The notes: a model not told the origin generated them from the sequence alone. Counted from the stretch's first letter, positions 1-8,911 are shown. The stretch is 57,910 nt of DNA from an uncultured Bacilli bacterium (GCA_934179675.1 CAKPQS010000004.1:1-57910), one strand, 5' to 3'. Made by a program: numbers and translations.

Positions 1-401
1 TCAAATGTAAGAGATATGGGAAATATGTTTTATAACTGTTCATCGTTAACAAGTTTAGATTTAAGTAATTTTAATACTGTAAATGTAACTGATATGCATT
101 ATATGTTTTATAACTGTTCATCCTTAACAAGTTTGGATTTAAATACTTTTAATACATCAAACGTAACAAATATGGATGGTATGTTTCAAGCATGTTCGTC
201 CTTAACAAATTTAGATTTAAGTAGTTTTAATACATCAAAAGTAAAGTATATGGGCAGTTTGTATACGGGTATGTTTACTGACTGTTCTAAGTTAACAAAT
301 TTATATATTAGTAACTTTGATACTTCAAATGTAAGAGATATGGGAAATATGTTTTATAACTGTTCATCGTTAACAAGTTTAGATTTAAGTAATTTTAATA
401 C
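1..401 (+). repeat. 77-nt exact direct repeat (1-77 and 325-401) in the DUF285 array
   Basis: Bases 1-77 match bases 325-401 without a mismatch, an offset of 324 nt or 108 codons, so the reading frame is kept. The units between are diverged. Because the first copy starts at the window edge, the true repeat may be longer. It looks like a recent in-frame duplication or gene conversion inside the repeat array. Confidence 0.85.
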
Positions 402-1191
402 AGCAAATGTAACAAATGTGTGGCATATGTTTGATGGTTGTTCAAAAATTCAGACACAAATAAATATAATGATGCATTCAGAACCAGAATATCTTTTTAT
501 GTTTTCTGATGCTGCAACTGAATCAGGCTCTCAAATAACAGTAAATTATATAGCTGATGCTAGTGCCTTAGTAGATAATATGATAGCAGAAAAATCATCT
601 AATAGCAATGTTATAAAAGGAAATATAATTCCAGAATATTCAATTACAATAACAGGTAATGATGATATAAAATGTGAATCTTTTAGTAGAGTAAAAGGTA
701 CAAAAATAACTTTAACATCTATATCAGGTAATAATTATGTAACATCATTTAAAATGAATGGAACTATCATAAATGGAAATGAATTTACAATACCAGATAC
801 CGATGTAACAATAAGTGATATAGTAACAATATCTTGTAAAAAAATTGAGTCTGCACATAATCCATACCCTAATTCACAAGATAATGTTATAATTGGTGAA
901 CTTACATTCGAAGGAGCAAAAAGTTTAACAGTTACACTAGACTATCAAACTCAAAGTACAAATATTTATGGTTATTCTGAGTATGATTATAATTCTTATC
1001 ATGATTATTTTCTAATATATGATTCTTCTTCTTCAACAACAGGTATAAACAATAATAAAAAATATGGAGGAAGGACTAGAACACAAGAAACAATAACAAT
1101 TAATTCTAACTATATTAAAATAACATTTACAAGTGATAGTAGCGGTAACAACTATTATGGCCTAAGAGCATTAGTAATCCCTAATTATTAA
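1..1191 (+). CDS. BspA-like DUF285 repeat surface protein, 3' part (5' end outside window)
   Basis: The frame is open from base 1, so the start lies upstream. About the first 150 residues visible here are tandem ~25-residue units with the pattern MF..CSSLTSLDLSNFNTSNVT.M, the DUF285/BspA-type leucine-rich repeat seen on surface lipoproteins of low-G+C bacteria and mycoplasmas. Beyond the repeats are a beta-rich segment like bacterial surface repeat domains, then a final ~110 residues with alternating hydrophobic strands (LTVTLDYQTQS, DYFLIYD, YIKITFTSD) that resemble a CUB-like sandwich. No LPxTG motif or membrane anchor is seen at the C-terminus. A role in adhesion or host contact is inferred from the family only. 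A 77-nt stretch is exactly duplicated inside the repeats. Confidence 0.8.
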   Translation, partial: SNVRDMGNMFYNCSSLTSLDLSNFNTVNVTDMHYMFYNCSSLTSLDLNTFNTSNVTNMDGMFQACSSLTNLDLSSFNTSKVKYMGSLYTGMFTDCSKLTNLYISNFDTSNVRDMGNMFYNCSSLTSLDLSNFNTANVTNVWHMFDGCSKIQTQINIMMHSEPEYLFMFSDAATESGSQITVNYIADASALVDNMIAEKSSNSNVIKGNIIPEYSITITGNDDIKCESFSRVKGTKITLTSISGNNYVTSFKMNGTIINGNEFTIPDTDVTISDIVTISCKKIESAHNPYPNSQDNVIIGELTFEGAKSLTVTLDYQTQSTNIYGYSEYDYNSYHDYFLIYDSSSSTTGINNNKKYGGRTRTQETITINSNYIKITFTSDSSGNNYYGLRALVIPNY

Positions 1192-1221
1192 GAATTCAAT
1201 TAATTTTGAATTCTTTTCTTT
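1190..1221 (+). terminator. Hairpin terminator of the DUF285 gene
   Basis: Ten-base perfect inverted repeat AAGAATTCAA / TTGAATTCTT with a 6-nt loop, starting inside the TAA stop codon and followed by a T-rich run. Confidence 0.7.
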
Positions 1222-1250
1222 AAAAAAACAATAACTACATAGCTATTGTT
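1222..1250 (-). terminator. Terminator of the secretion ATPase gene
   Basis: On the minus strand AACAATA pairs with TATTGTT across a loop that contains the stop codon, followed directly by a run of seven T. The stem therefore uses the last codons of the gene. Confidence 0.7.
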
Positions 1251-2500
1251 TCAACAGAATTATCAATTACAGTCTCAATTTCATCCTTACTAGGAACAAA
1301 TCCTTTTTCTGGCTCACTATCATCAAGTTCTACAAGCTTTAGAATCTCCTCAATAGTAGTAATACCCTGAACAGCTTTAATTAATCCATCTTGAAGTAGG
1401 GTATAAGTATCATCATCACCATAAACAAGTTCTCTTAATTCCTTACGTTCTAAATTCTCATTTATAGCATCCTTTATTTCCTTATTAATAAGTAATGTTT
1501 CATGAATTGCGATTCTACCTTTATAGCCATGATTACAAGCATCACAACCTTTTTTATCCCATATCTCATCAACATCATAATTTAATTCTCTTTTAATTAA
1601 ATCTTTCTCATAATCAGTTGCTTTTCTCTTAAACTTACACTTATTACATAATTTTCTAGCTAACTTTTGTGAAATAATCGCTGAAAGCGAAGCAGAAAGC
1701 AAATACCTTTCAACACCCATATCACATAATCTTTCAATAGTAGTTAAAGCATCATTAGTATGCAAAGTAGATAAAACAAGATGACCAGTAATAGAGGCAC
1801 GAACAGCAATTTTAGCAGTCTCTGAATCACGAATTTCTCCGATCATAACAATATCAGGATCCTGTCTTAAAATTGACCTTAAAACATTAGCAAAATCTAA
1901 ACCAATCTCACTATTAGTCTGTACCTGATTAACGCCCTCAATATCCATTTCAATAGGATCCTCAACAGTAATAATATTTGTATCTTCCTGATTTAATTTA
2001 TTTAAAATTGAATAAACAGTTGTTGATTTACCAGAACCAGTCGCTCCTGTTACCAAAATAATACCATTAGGAGCAGTAATAGCTTTCTCAACCTTTTTTA
2101 AATTTGAATCAGTAAAACCTAAAGCCTCAATACCAGAAACATGCTTACTATAATCAAGAATACGAATAACAACCTTTTCCCCATTATTAGTAGGTAAACA
2201 TGAAACACGCATATCAAGAGCCTCACCACCAATAGTCGCTTTAATCGCACCATCTTGAGGTAATCTACTTTCAGTAATATTCATACCAGATAATATTTTA
2301 ATACGAGTAACTAAATTATTCTTATAAGTATTAGGTACCTTTGCATAATCAATAAGTACACCATCAATACGAATTCTAATCTTCATATAATTTTCCCATG
2401 GATCATAATGAATATCACTAGCACCTCTATTATAAGCATCAATAAATATTTCATTTACAATATCAACAATTGGTATATTAACAAAATCAAATTCTTTCAT
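1235..2500 (-). CDS. Type II secretion / type IV pilus assembly ATPase (GspE/PilB family)
   Basis: A 421-residue traffic ATPase that would power assembly of pseudopilins at the inner face of the membrane. Visible motifs: Walker A GATGSGKST (152-160), Asp box around 179-190, Walker B DIVMIGEIRD (216-225), His box with TGHLVLSTLHT (238-248). Four cysteines in two CxxC pairs (285/288 and 319/322) form the zinc knuckle typical of GspE/PilB. The protein is shorter than full PilB/GspE because most of the N-terminal domain is absent. It keeps the tetracysteine motif, which competence ComGA usually lacks. It diverges from two pseudopilin genes starting at 2594, which supports a shared secretion/pilus function. 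No GspF-type membrane protein or prepilin peptidase lies in the window. Confidence 0.93.
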   Translation of the reverse strand: MKEFDFVNIPIVDIVNEIFIDAYNRGASDIHYDPWENYMKIRIRIDGVLIDYAKVPNTYKNNLVTRIKILSGMNITESRLPQDGAIKATIGGEALDMRVSCLPTNNGEKVVIRILDYSKHVSGIEALGFTDSNLKKVEKAITAPNGIILVTGATGSGKSTTVYSILNKLNQEDTNIITVEDPIEMDIEGVNQVQTNSEIGLDFANVLRSILRQDPDIVMIGEIRDSETAKIAVRASITGHLVLSTLHTNDALTTIERLCDMGVERYLLSASLSAIISQKLARKLCNKCKFKRKATDYEKDLIKRELNYDVDEIWDKKGCDACNHGYKGRIAIHETLLINKEIKDAINENLERKELRELVYGDDDTYTLLQDGLIKAVQGITTIEEILKLVELDDSEPEKGFVPSKDEIETVIDNSVETIAM

Positions 2501-2528
2501 AAAAATCCCTCTTTTTTTCTTTTTAGTC

Positions 2529-2542
2529 TAGCATTTATGCTA
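2529..2542. promoter_or_regulatory. 14-nt palindrome between divergent secretion genes
   Basis: TAGCATTTATGCTA is a perfect inverted repeat just downstream of the minus-strand -10 box. No T-run follows, so it is not an obvious terminator. It could be an operator controlling the divergent ATPase and pseudopilin genes. That is inference from position alone. Confidence 0.3.
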
Positions 2543-2547
2543 CATTT

Positions 2548-2576
2548 ATTATATAATATATTTATGATTAATACAA
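2548..2576 (-). promoter_or_regulatory. Sigma-A-type promoter for the secretion ATPase
   Basis: On the minus strand TTGTAT (2576-2571), 17 nt, TATAAT (2553-2548). An RBS-like GAGGGA precedes the start codon. Confidence 0.65.
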
Positions 2577-2593
2577 GAGAATAGGAGAAGTTT

Positions 2594-3079
2594 ATGAAGA
2601 AAAATGGTTTTATGTTAGCAGAAGTATTAATAGTATCAACACTATTAATTGGCGTGATGGTATTTATGTATGCCCAAATAAATACGCTTACAACAAACTA
2701 TAACAGAGCCTTTAAATATAATACAGTAGATGGATTATATGGCGCTAAAATAATAGAAGAATTTTTATATACAGAAAATAACTATAAAAATATAACAACA
2801 ACCAAATTTGTAAACCAAAATGAAATAAATCAAAAAACATATTTTAATGCTTTAGTAAATGAACTTGGAATCTCCAAAATAATAATTACAAATAATTCTG
2901 CAAACGTTTATGATTTTTTAAAAAGAAATTATGATAATGCTAATAGTTATTCTGGAAAAACAGACTACTATGAAAATTTAATATCATTTTCTGGAACATT
3001 AACTAGCGATAATAACAATAGACATATAATAATAGCATATAATGATGACACCTATTGTGACTATGGAATAAGGAGGTAA
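2594..3079 (+). CDS. Pseudopilin-like protein (prepilin-type N-terminus)
   Basis: 161 residues. The N-terminus MKKNGFMLAEVLIVSTLL has a short basic leader, Gly-Phe cleavage/methylation site and Glu at position +5 of the mature protein, followed by a long hydrophobic helix: the type IV prepilin signature. The rest is unrecognised and polar. A GGAGAAG RBS precedes the ATG. The next pseudopilin gene starts 2 nt after the stop codon, so the two are certainly cotranscribed. It likely acts as a minor pilin/pseudopilin of the system powered by the divergent ATPase. Confidence 0.8.
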   Translation: MKKNGFMLAEVLIVSTLLIGVMVFMYAQINTLTTNYNRAFKYNTVDGLYGAKIIEEFLYTENNYKNITTTKFVNQNEINQKTYFNALVNELGISKIIITNNSANVYDFLKRNYDNANSYSGKTDYYENLISFSGTLTSDNNNRHIIIAYNDDTYCDYGIRR

Positions 3080-3081
3080 CC

Positions 3082-4701
3082 ATGAAAAAAAATGGCTTTA
3101 CAGTATTAGAACTAATAGTTTCATTCGCACTTGCAGCAACTATAGGATTCTTTTTATTAAAGATAACAATGATTATTAAAAATTTATATACAATGAGCTA
3201 TATAAAAACAAATATAATAAGTAAACAAGATATAATAACAGAAAGAATGTATGATGATTTTTTATATAACGATATTAAAACAGCCCTAAAATGTGGTAAA
3301 AATTGTATAAGATTTATTTTCAGTGATAATTCTGAAAAATTATTTAAAATTGAAAACAATGAAACATTTAAATGGGGTGATTTTACAACTAAACTAAAAG
3401 ATGGAAGTACATTTAATAACATCAGTGTTAAAATAATAAATAATTTAAATACAAATGATCTAAAAGATTCTATACTATCAATTAGTATTCCAATCGAAAA
3501 TCCAAGTATTAAAGATGAAAAATTTAAAACAAATATAGTAATACCATATAAAAGTAGAAATGTTCATATATCAAATATGAATTTTGAAGATGAAACTTAT
3601 GAATATTATATGGGATTAAATAATCCAGGAACAACCTATTTAGATACCGAATCAATCTTTATTGACCCAGGAGTATATACTTACTATGGAGAAGATACAT
3701 GCACTATGGAATCTGTTGATGCATCATATTATGAAAACCTAAAAAAAAGACTTAAAAATGGAACAAATGTAACTGAAGTAAGAAAATTAGTTGGCGGAAG
3801 TTCTTGCTCAAAACTAAAAGTTAAAATAAACTATGGTGTATTAGAAGTTGATAATAATAATGAATATCGAGTAGGAATCAAAAAAACATCAACATCAAGA
3901 ACATCTATTGGTTCTTCAGCTGGAGAATATGATATTAGCTATACATTAAATATTGACGGAAATGATAATACCCCAGTATTAAGACATATAACAACATTTA
4001 AAACATTAAATAGATTTAAATATTATGGAACAATAAACAATAATCAAAGTATATATGAATACACAGTGCCAGTAAGTGCATACTATAAATTAGAAGTATG
4101 GGGTGCAAGTGGAATTGGAAGTAAAACAAGTTATGGAGCTTATGCAACATCAACAATAAGATTACGAAAAAATGAAAAAATATATATTTATGTAGGTCAA
4201 ACAAATAATTCTATATTAGGACAAGCTAATTTTAATAGTAATTCTAGTAACTTTTCTGGTTATAGTGGTGGCGGTGCAACAGACATTAGATTATATAGAA
4301 ATGATGCCAATTCACGAATACTAATTGCCGGAGGTGGAGGAAGTGGATTAGCTAATAGCGGAGGATATGGATTAGCAGAAAACGGAGTATCTAGTTATTA
4401 CGATTCAAGAAATGGAACAAAAAGTTCAACAACATGTGCATCTGGCGGAGGCTATAGAAATTATGGTAATGTAAGTTGCACTGATAAAGCAAGTGGAGGA
4501 TCAAGTTATATAAAAAGACAATTTACATTTAATAATATTGTAAGAGATGTTGTAACAAATAATGCTAAATATAATGCTATAACAATAGCAGGCAATAATT
4601 CAATGCCAAATCCTTATACAGGTACAACAGTAAATCATGGTAATGAAAGTGATGGCTATGCTATTATTACATTCGTAGGAGATACATTAGAAAATAAGTA
4701 A
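3082..4701 (+). CDS. Pseudopilin fused to a glycine-rich C-terminal domain
   Basis: 539 residues. The N-terminus (MKKNGFTVLELIVSFALAA) is a canonical prepilin signal: G5/F6 cleavage, Glu at +5, hydrophobic helix. Residues 60-310 are an unrecognised, probably beta-rich region. Residues ~325-535 (YTVPVSAYYKLEVWGASG, then GGGATDIR, AGGGGSG, ASGGG, SGGSSYIK, ending GYAIITFV) match the pattern of the glycine-rich domain related to the ALK/LTK ligand-binding region. A minor pilin carrying such a large domain is probably at a pilus or pseudopilus tip and may be an adhesin; this is inference. The RBS AGGAGG sits inside the last codons of the upstream gene. Its 3' end overlaps the convergent ylbJ-like gene by 35 nt. 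Confidence 0.85.
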   Translation: MKKNGFTVLELIVSFALAATIGFFLLKITMIIKNLYTMSYIKTNIISKQDIITERMYDDFLYNDIKTALKCGKNCIRFIFSDNSEKLFKIENNETFKWGDFTTKLKDGSTFNNISVKIINNLNTNDLKDSILSISIPIENPSIKDEKFKTNIVIPYKSRNVHISNMNFEDETYEYYMGLNNPGTTYLDTESIFIDPGVYTYYGEDTCTMESVDASYYENLKKRLKNGTNVTEVRKLVGGSSCSKLKVKINYGVLEVDNNNEYRVGIKKTSTSRTSIGSSAGEYDISYTLNIDGNDNTPVLRHITTFKTLNRFKYYGTINNNQSIYEYTVPVSAYYKLEVWGASGIGSKTSYGAYATSTIRLRKNEKIYIYVGQTNNSILGQANFNSNSSNFSGYSGGGATDIRLYRNDANSRILIAGGGGSGLANSGGYGLAENGVSSYYDSRNGTKSSTTCASGGGYRNYGNVSCTDKASGGSSYIKRQFTFNNIVRDVVTNNAKYNAITIAGNNSMPNPYTGTTVNHGNESDGYAIITFVGDTLENK

Positions 4702-5566
4702 TAACAAAAGAAATAATAGCATGTAATAATCTAAACTTTAAAAATTTAAAATAATTTATTTTTAAAATATTAATAACTTGAGTATGAATAGCGCATCCAC
4801 CAAAAGAAAGAAGCATTGTTGAAATAGAAACCTTAAGTTTGAAAGACATATTTAATAAACTAATACTTTTTAATCCACTTATTAATTCTATCAAACCAGA
4901 TAAAATACTTTTATAATAAATATTTAAAGGTAATTTATTAAATAATGTTATAGCAATAGAATAAGTAACTAATGTACCAAGAATAAGAAAAAGAGTACCC
5001 ATACTATCCTTTATAGAATCAGTAAGTATTTGACCAAATGATTTTGAAAAAATAGTATAATTATTTAAATTATCTATTTTTTGATTTGTTCTTAAAATTA
5101 AACCTAATATAATATTAGTAAAATAATGACTAAAAAGAATTAAATAACCTATTTTAGGGCAATTTAAAAAATTAGAACTAAGAACAATTAAAATAAAAGC
5201 AGGATTAGCAAAATGCGAAAATAATATTATTCTATCAGCATCATCTTTACTAATAGAACCATTATCAAGTAAATCTTTTGTATATTTAGCACTAGAAGGA
5301 AAACCACTAATCATACTCATAAAAAAAATTAAACAACAGTTTGGATTAATTTTAAATAATTTGGAAAATAAATTATTAATAACTTTAAATGAAAAATTGT
5401 AATTAATTACAAATTTGGCAATAATTAAAAAAGGAAATAATGAAGGAAGTAAATTATTTTTCCAAACATCAAAAGAAATAATAATATTACTTGCAATATC
5501 CTTTGAATATAAAAAAACTAAAAATGATAATAAAATCAAAAATAAAAATTTTAACAAATTTTTCAT
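4667..5566 (-). CDS. ylbJ: YlbJ-like sporulation integral membrane protein
   Basis: 299 residues with several hydrophobic helices and the motif SGFPSSAKYTKDL near residue 87. This closely resembles the conserved region of YlbJ (nucleoside-recognition/Gate family), which in Bacillus subtilis is a sigma-E-dependent gene needed for spore cortex formation. The start has a GGTGA RBS. The neighbouring divergent gene is ylbL-like, as ylbJ and ylbL are near neighbours in B. subtilis, which supports the call. Its 3' end overlaps the convergent pseudopilin gene by 35 nt. Function in this organism is inferred from the family. Confidence 0.85.
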   Translation of the reverse strand: MKNLLKFLFLILLSFLVFLYSKDIASNIIISFDVWKNNLLPSLFPFLIIAKFVINYNFSFKVINNLFSKLFKINPNCCLIFFMSMISGFPSSAKYTKDLLDNGSISKDDADRIILFSHFANPAFILIVLSSNFLNCPKIGYLILFSHYFTNIILGLILRTNQKIDNLNNYTIFSKSFGQILTDSIKDSMGTLFLILGTLVTYSIAITLFNKLPLNIYYKSILSGLIELISGLKSISLLNMSFKLKVSISTMLLSFGGCAIHTQVINILKINYFKFLKFRLLHAIISFVITYFLMYLLRM

Positions 5567-5604
5567 ATATTCACCATTAAAACATATTAAGGAGGAAAAG
5601 AAAT

Positions 5605-6612
5605 ATGATAAAAAATATATTAAAAAAAACAGGTCGAATAATTTTAAATAATATTAGTTTTATAATTGCACTAGTACTTTTGTTATTTATTTTTACATTT
5701 GAATTTCCATATACAATAGCGTCACCAGGTAAAATTATTGATATCAAAAACAAAATAAAAATAGAAAATGCTTATTCAATAACAGGTAGTTATAATATGA
5801 CGTATGTCGAAACAAGAAAAGTAACAATTCCTACATTATTAATATCTTATTTTAATAAATCATGGGATGTTTATTCTACAAGTGATTTTATAGGTGAAAG
5901 TATAACAGATGAAGAAAATGATTTAAGAGGTAAAATAACATTAAAAGAAAGTAATGATAATGCTATATTAAATGCTTATAAAGAAGCAGGAATAGATGTT
6001 ATAGTCAAAGGCGAAAAAGTATATGTTGTTGATATATATGATAATAAAAATACAGATTTAAAAATAGGTGATGAAATTATATCTTTAGATGGTGTAAAAG
6101 TAGAATCAGCAAGTCATTTAAGTAAATTAGCAGACATATATTCTGATGGCGATAAAGTAAATTTTGAAGTTCAAAGAGATGGAAAAAAATATAATCGCTA
6201 CGCTTATGTATATACCCTTGAAAATAAAAAAGTATTTGGTATATATGTTGTATTAAATAAAGAATTGGAATATACCCCTAAAATAGAATTTAATTTTTCA
6301 AATAATGAATATGGAGCATCAGCAGGTTTGATAGAAACACTATATATATATGATTCATTAATTGAAAAAGATTTAAGTAATGGCTTAAAAATAGCAGGAA
6401 CAGGAACAATAGATGTAAATGGTAATATAATAGAAATAGATGGCATAAAATATAAATTAGAAGGTGCTGTCAATGATAAAGCAGATGTCTTTTTTGTTCC
6501 AAGTGCAAATTATGAAGAAGCAAAACAAATTGTTGATGAAAAAAAGTATAATATTAAGTTAGTAAATGTATCAACATTTGAAGATGCCATATATTATTTA
6601 TATAATTATTAA
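5605..6612 (+). CDS. ylbL: YlbL-like PDZ/Lon-type serine protease
   Basis: 335 residues: one N-terminal membrane helix (about 14-33), a PDZ domain (about 125-205, KIGDEIISLDGVKV) and a C-terminal Lon-type S16 protease domain. The catalytic dyad appears intact: Ser239 in GASAGL and Lys284 in GIKYK. This is the standard architecture of YlbL, an extracytoplasmic membrane-anchored protease found across Firmicutes. RBS AAGGAGG is 8 nt before the ATG. It diverges from the ylbJ-like gene, from which 38 nt separate it. Confidence 0.92.
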   Translation: MIKNILKKTGRIILNNISFIIALVLLLFIFTFEFPYTIASPGKIIDIKNKIKIENAYSITGSYNMTYVETRKVTIPTLLISYFNKSWDVYSTSDFIGESITDEENDLRGKITLKESNDNAILNAYKEAGIDVIVKGEKVYVVDIYDNKNTDLKIGDEIISLDGVKVESASHLSKLADIYSDGDKVNFEVQRDGKKYNRYAYVYTLENKKVFGIYVVLNKELEYTPKIEFNFSNNEYGASAGLIETLYIYDSLIEKDLSNGLKIAGTGTIDVNGNIIEIDGIKYKLEGAVNDKADVFFVPSANYEEAKQIVDEKKYNIKLVNVSTFEDAIYYLYNY

Positions 6613-6615
6613 AAA

Positions 6616-6643
6616 AGCGTCATTTCAATTTGACACTTTTTTT
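6616..6643 (+). terminator. Terminator of ylbL
   Basis: AGCGTCA / TGACACT imperfect stem (one mismatch) followed by seven T. Its 3' arm contains the -35 box of the next promoter. Confidence 0.6.
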
Positions 6644-6657
6644 AAAAGTAGTATAAT
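6630..6657 (+). promoter_or_regulatory. Strong sigma-A-type promoter for gene at 6702
   Basis: TTGACA (6630-6635), 16 nt, TATAAT (6652-6657). The -35 lies within the terminator hairpin of ylbL. Confidence 0.75.
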
Positions 6658-6701
6658 GTGAGTACGTTGGTTAAAGGTGTACCAATTAAGGGGGTTATAC
6701 T

Positions 6702-7127
6702 ATGAAAGGAACTTATATATTTGATTATGTAAATGAAAATGAATTTAAGAAGTTGGAAAGATCATTAAAAAAATATAATATGTTAGCATATAAAAAATTA
6801 TATTTTGATTATTATCCAGAATTAAAAGAAGGTAATTTTTTAGGTAAGTTAATTGCGACAAATAAAAAAAATAATACTGAAACTTATGAATTAAAATTAC
6901 CTACAGATTCAACATTTGCAAAAGTTCATGGTGATATTAAATTATACTATGTTGTTTATAAAGACATAAAAACAGTTATGTTAGATAAGTTAGTGCCAGA
7001 AGATATATTATCTGAAGGTCATCAATCAGAATTAATAACATATAAAGGTGTAATGGTAAGTAAAGAACATTCTGATAAAGATATTTTTAAAATCAATTTA
7101 TTGGGTTTATTAGACAATAACAAGTAA
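6702..7127 (+). CDS. Hypothetical protein, 141 aa
   Basis: A complete gene with its own consensus promoter, a strong GGGGG-type RBS before ATG and its own terminator, so it is transcribed alone. The protein is soluble, lysine- and tyrosine-rich, has no signal peptide or membrane segment, and looks like a mixed alpha/beta domain (YELKLP, KLYYVVYKD strands). I do not recognise the family and give no function. Confidence 0.75.
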   Translation: MKGTYIFDYVNENEFKKLERSLKKYNMLAYKKLYFDYYPELKEGNFLGKLIATNKKNNTETYELKLPTDSTFAKVHGDIKLYYVVYKDIKTVMLDKLVPEDILSEGHQSELITYKGVMVSKEHSDKDIFKINLLGLLDNNK

Positions 7128-7142
7128 ATACTTGTTTTTTTC
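7119..7142 (+). terminator. Terminator of gene at 6702
   Basis: AACAAGTA / TACTTGTT perfect 8-bp stem, including the stop codon, then T7. Confidence 0.75.
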
Positions 7143-7160
7143 TTGAAAAAATGCTATACT
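7132..7160 (+). promoter_or_regulatory. Promoter for the acyl-CoA synthetase
   Basis: TTGTTT (7132-7137), 17 nt, TATACT (7155-7160). It overlaps the preceding terminator. The upstream ATG at 7151 would lie inside the -10 region, which helps place the start at 7181. Confidence 0.6.
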
Positions 7161-7180
7161 TACAAAGTTGGAGGAAGTAT

Positions 7181-8902
7181 ATGAAGAAAAACAAAGTACA
7201 GGAAATTAAAAGTCCATGGCTTAATTTTTATGATGATAAACCAAAACATTTAAATTATTTCGATGGATCAATTTATGAATATTTAGAAGCTTGTTCAAGA
7301 ATGCATATTAATTTAGATGCTTATGAATATTATGGAAAAATAGTTAATTATAAAAAATTTTTAATAGAAATTGAAGAAGTAGCAAAAGCACTTAAAATGC
7401 AAGGTGTAAAAGAAAATGATCGCGTTACTATTTGTATGCCTAATACACCTCAAGGAATACTTATGTTTTATGCAGTAAATAAAATAGGGGCAACTGCTAA
7501 TATGGTACATCCGTTATCAAGTGAAACAGAAATAGAATTTTATTTAAATAAAGCAAATAGTAAATTTATTTTAACAATTGATTTATTGTATAATAAAGTA
7601 CTTAGTGTAATTAATAATACTAATGTTGAAAAAATAGTTGTTACTAAAGTAAGTGATCGTATGAGTAAAAGAGTTGGTCTTTTATATTGGGTATCAAAAG
7701 GAAGAAAAAACAAAAAAGTAAAATTAAGACCTTGTGATTTAACATGGAACGACTTTATTGCTAAAGGAAAATCGTATGTTGGAGAAACACTTGTAAAAAG
7801 GGATTCTAATAGTGAAGCTGTTATATTATATAGTGGTGGAACTACAGGTGATCCTAAAGGTATTTTACTTTCAAATCTTAACTTTAATGCTCTTGCTTTA
7901 CAAGCTAAAGAAATGGCAACACCAAATGCTCCTGGTGATTCAATTCTTTCAATAATGCCAATATTCCATGGATTTGGTCTTGCTGTATGTATTCATACAA
8001 CATTGTGTATTGGTATGAAGTGTATTTTAATACCTAGTTTTAGTTCTAAAAAATTTGGTGATTTAATTAAAAAGTATCGACCTAATTTTTTAGTAGGGGT
8101 ACCAACATTATTTTCAGCTTTGATTAGTAATAAAAAAATGGCTAAACAAGATTTATCTTTTATTAAAAATATTGTTTGTGGTGGTGATCAGTTGCAACCT
8201 GATTTAAGAAGAAATTTGGAAAACTTTTTAATTAAGCATGGAACAAATGCTAAAGTAAAGGAAGGTTATGGTTTAACTGAAAGTACGGCTGCTGTTTGTT
8301 TAACGCTTGATGATTATATGCGTCCTGGATCTATTGGTGTACCATTTCCAGATACATATTTTAAAATAGTTTCGCCAAATACTCATGATGAAGTACCTTA
8401 TGGTGAAGATGGTGAGATTTGTATAACTGGTCCAACTGTTATGATGGGATATTTAGATAATCTAACAGAAACAATTAATACATTAAGGGTTCATGAGGAT
8501 GGTAGATTATGGTTACATACTGGTGATATTGCTTCAATGGATTCTGATGGATTTGTATATTTTAAACAAAGATTAAAAAGAATTATTGTATCAAGTGGTT
8601 ACAATATATATCCATCATATGTAGAAAGGGTTATTAATGGTCATCCTGCTGTATTAACTTCTACAGTTATTGGTATAAAACATCCTTATAAAGTTCAAGT
8701 TGCTAAAGCTTTTATTGTTTTAAAAGAGGGTATTAAGCCAAATAATGAAATTAAAAACGATATTTATGAATATTGTTTAAAAAATATTGCTCGTTATTCA
8801 ATGCCTTATGAGTTTGAATATAGGGAAACGTTACCTACAACAAAGGTTGGTAAAATTGCTTATAGAGAGCTTGAAAAAGAAGAAGAAAACAAGGGAAAAT
8901 AA
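7181..8902 (+). CDS. Long-chain acyl-CoA synthetase-like AMP-forming ligase
   Basis: 573 residues from ATG at 7181, chosen because GGAGGAAG lies 5 nt upstream and a promoter covers the earlier in-frame ATG. It belongs to the class I adenylate-forming family: A3 phosphate-binding motif YSGGTTGDPKG (217-227), A5 GYGLTES (362-368), A7 TGD (447-449), A8 region with SSGYNIYP, and A10 lysine in TTKVGKI (about 558). These enzymes activate a carboxylate as acyl-AMP and transfer it to CoA (or to a carrier). Fatty acid is the likely substrate, but specificity cannot be read from the sequence. It ends only 9 nt before the tRNA gene, with no separate terminator. Confidence 0.9.
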   Translation: MKKNKVQEIKSPWLNFYDDKPKHLNYFDGSIYEYLEACSRMHINLDAYEYYGKIVNYKKFLIEIEEVAKALKMQGVKENDRVTICMPNTPQGILMFYAVNKIGATANMVHPLSSETEIEFYLNKANSKFILTIDLLYNKVLSVINNTNVEKIVVTKVSDRMSKRVGLLYWVSKGRKNKKVKLRPCDLTWNDFIAKGKSYVGETLVKRDSNSEAVILYSGGTTGDPKGILLSNLNFNALALQAKEMATPNAPGDSILSIMPIFHGFGLAVCIHTTLCIGMKCILIPSFSSKKFGDLIKKYRPNFLVGVPTLFSALISNKKMAKQDLSFIKNIVCGGDQLQPDLRRNLENFLIKHGTNAKVKEGYGLTESTAAVCLTLDDYMRPGSIGVPFPDTYFKIVSPNTHDEVPYGEDGEICITGPTVMMGYLDNLTETINTLRVHEDGRLWLHTGDIASMDSDGFVYFKQRLKRIIVSSGYNIYPSYVERVINGHPAVLTSTVIGIKHPYKVQVAKAFIVLKEGIKPNNEIKNDIYEYCLKNIARYSMPYEFEYRETLPTTKVGKIAYRELEKEEENKGK

Positions 8903-8911
8903 TTCCCTTAT

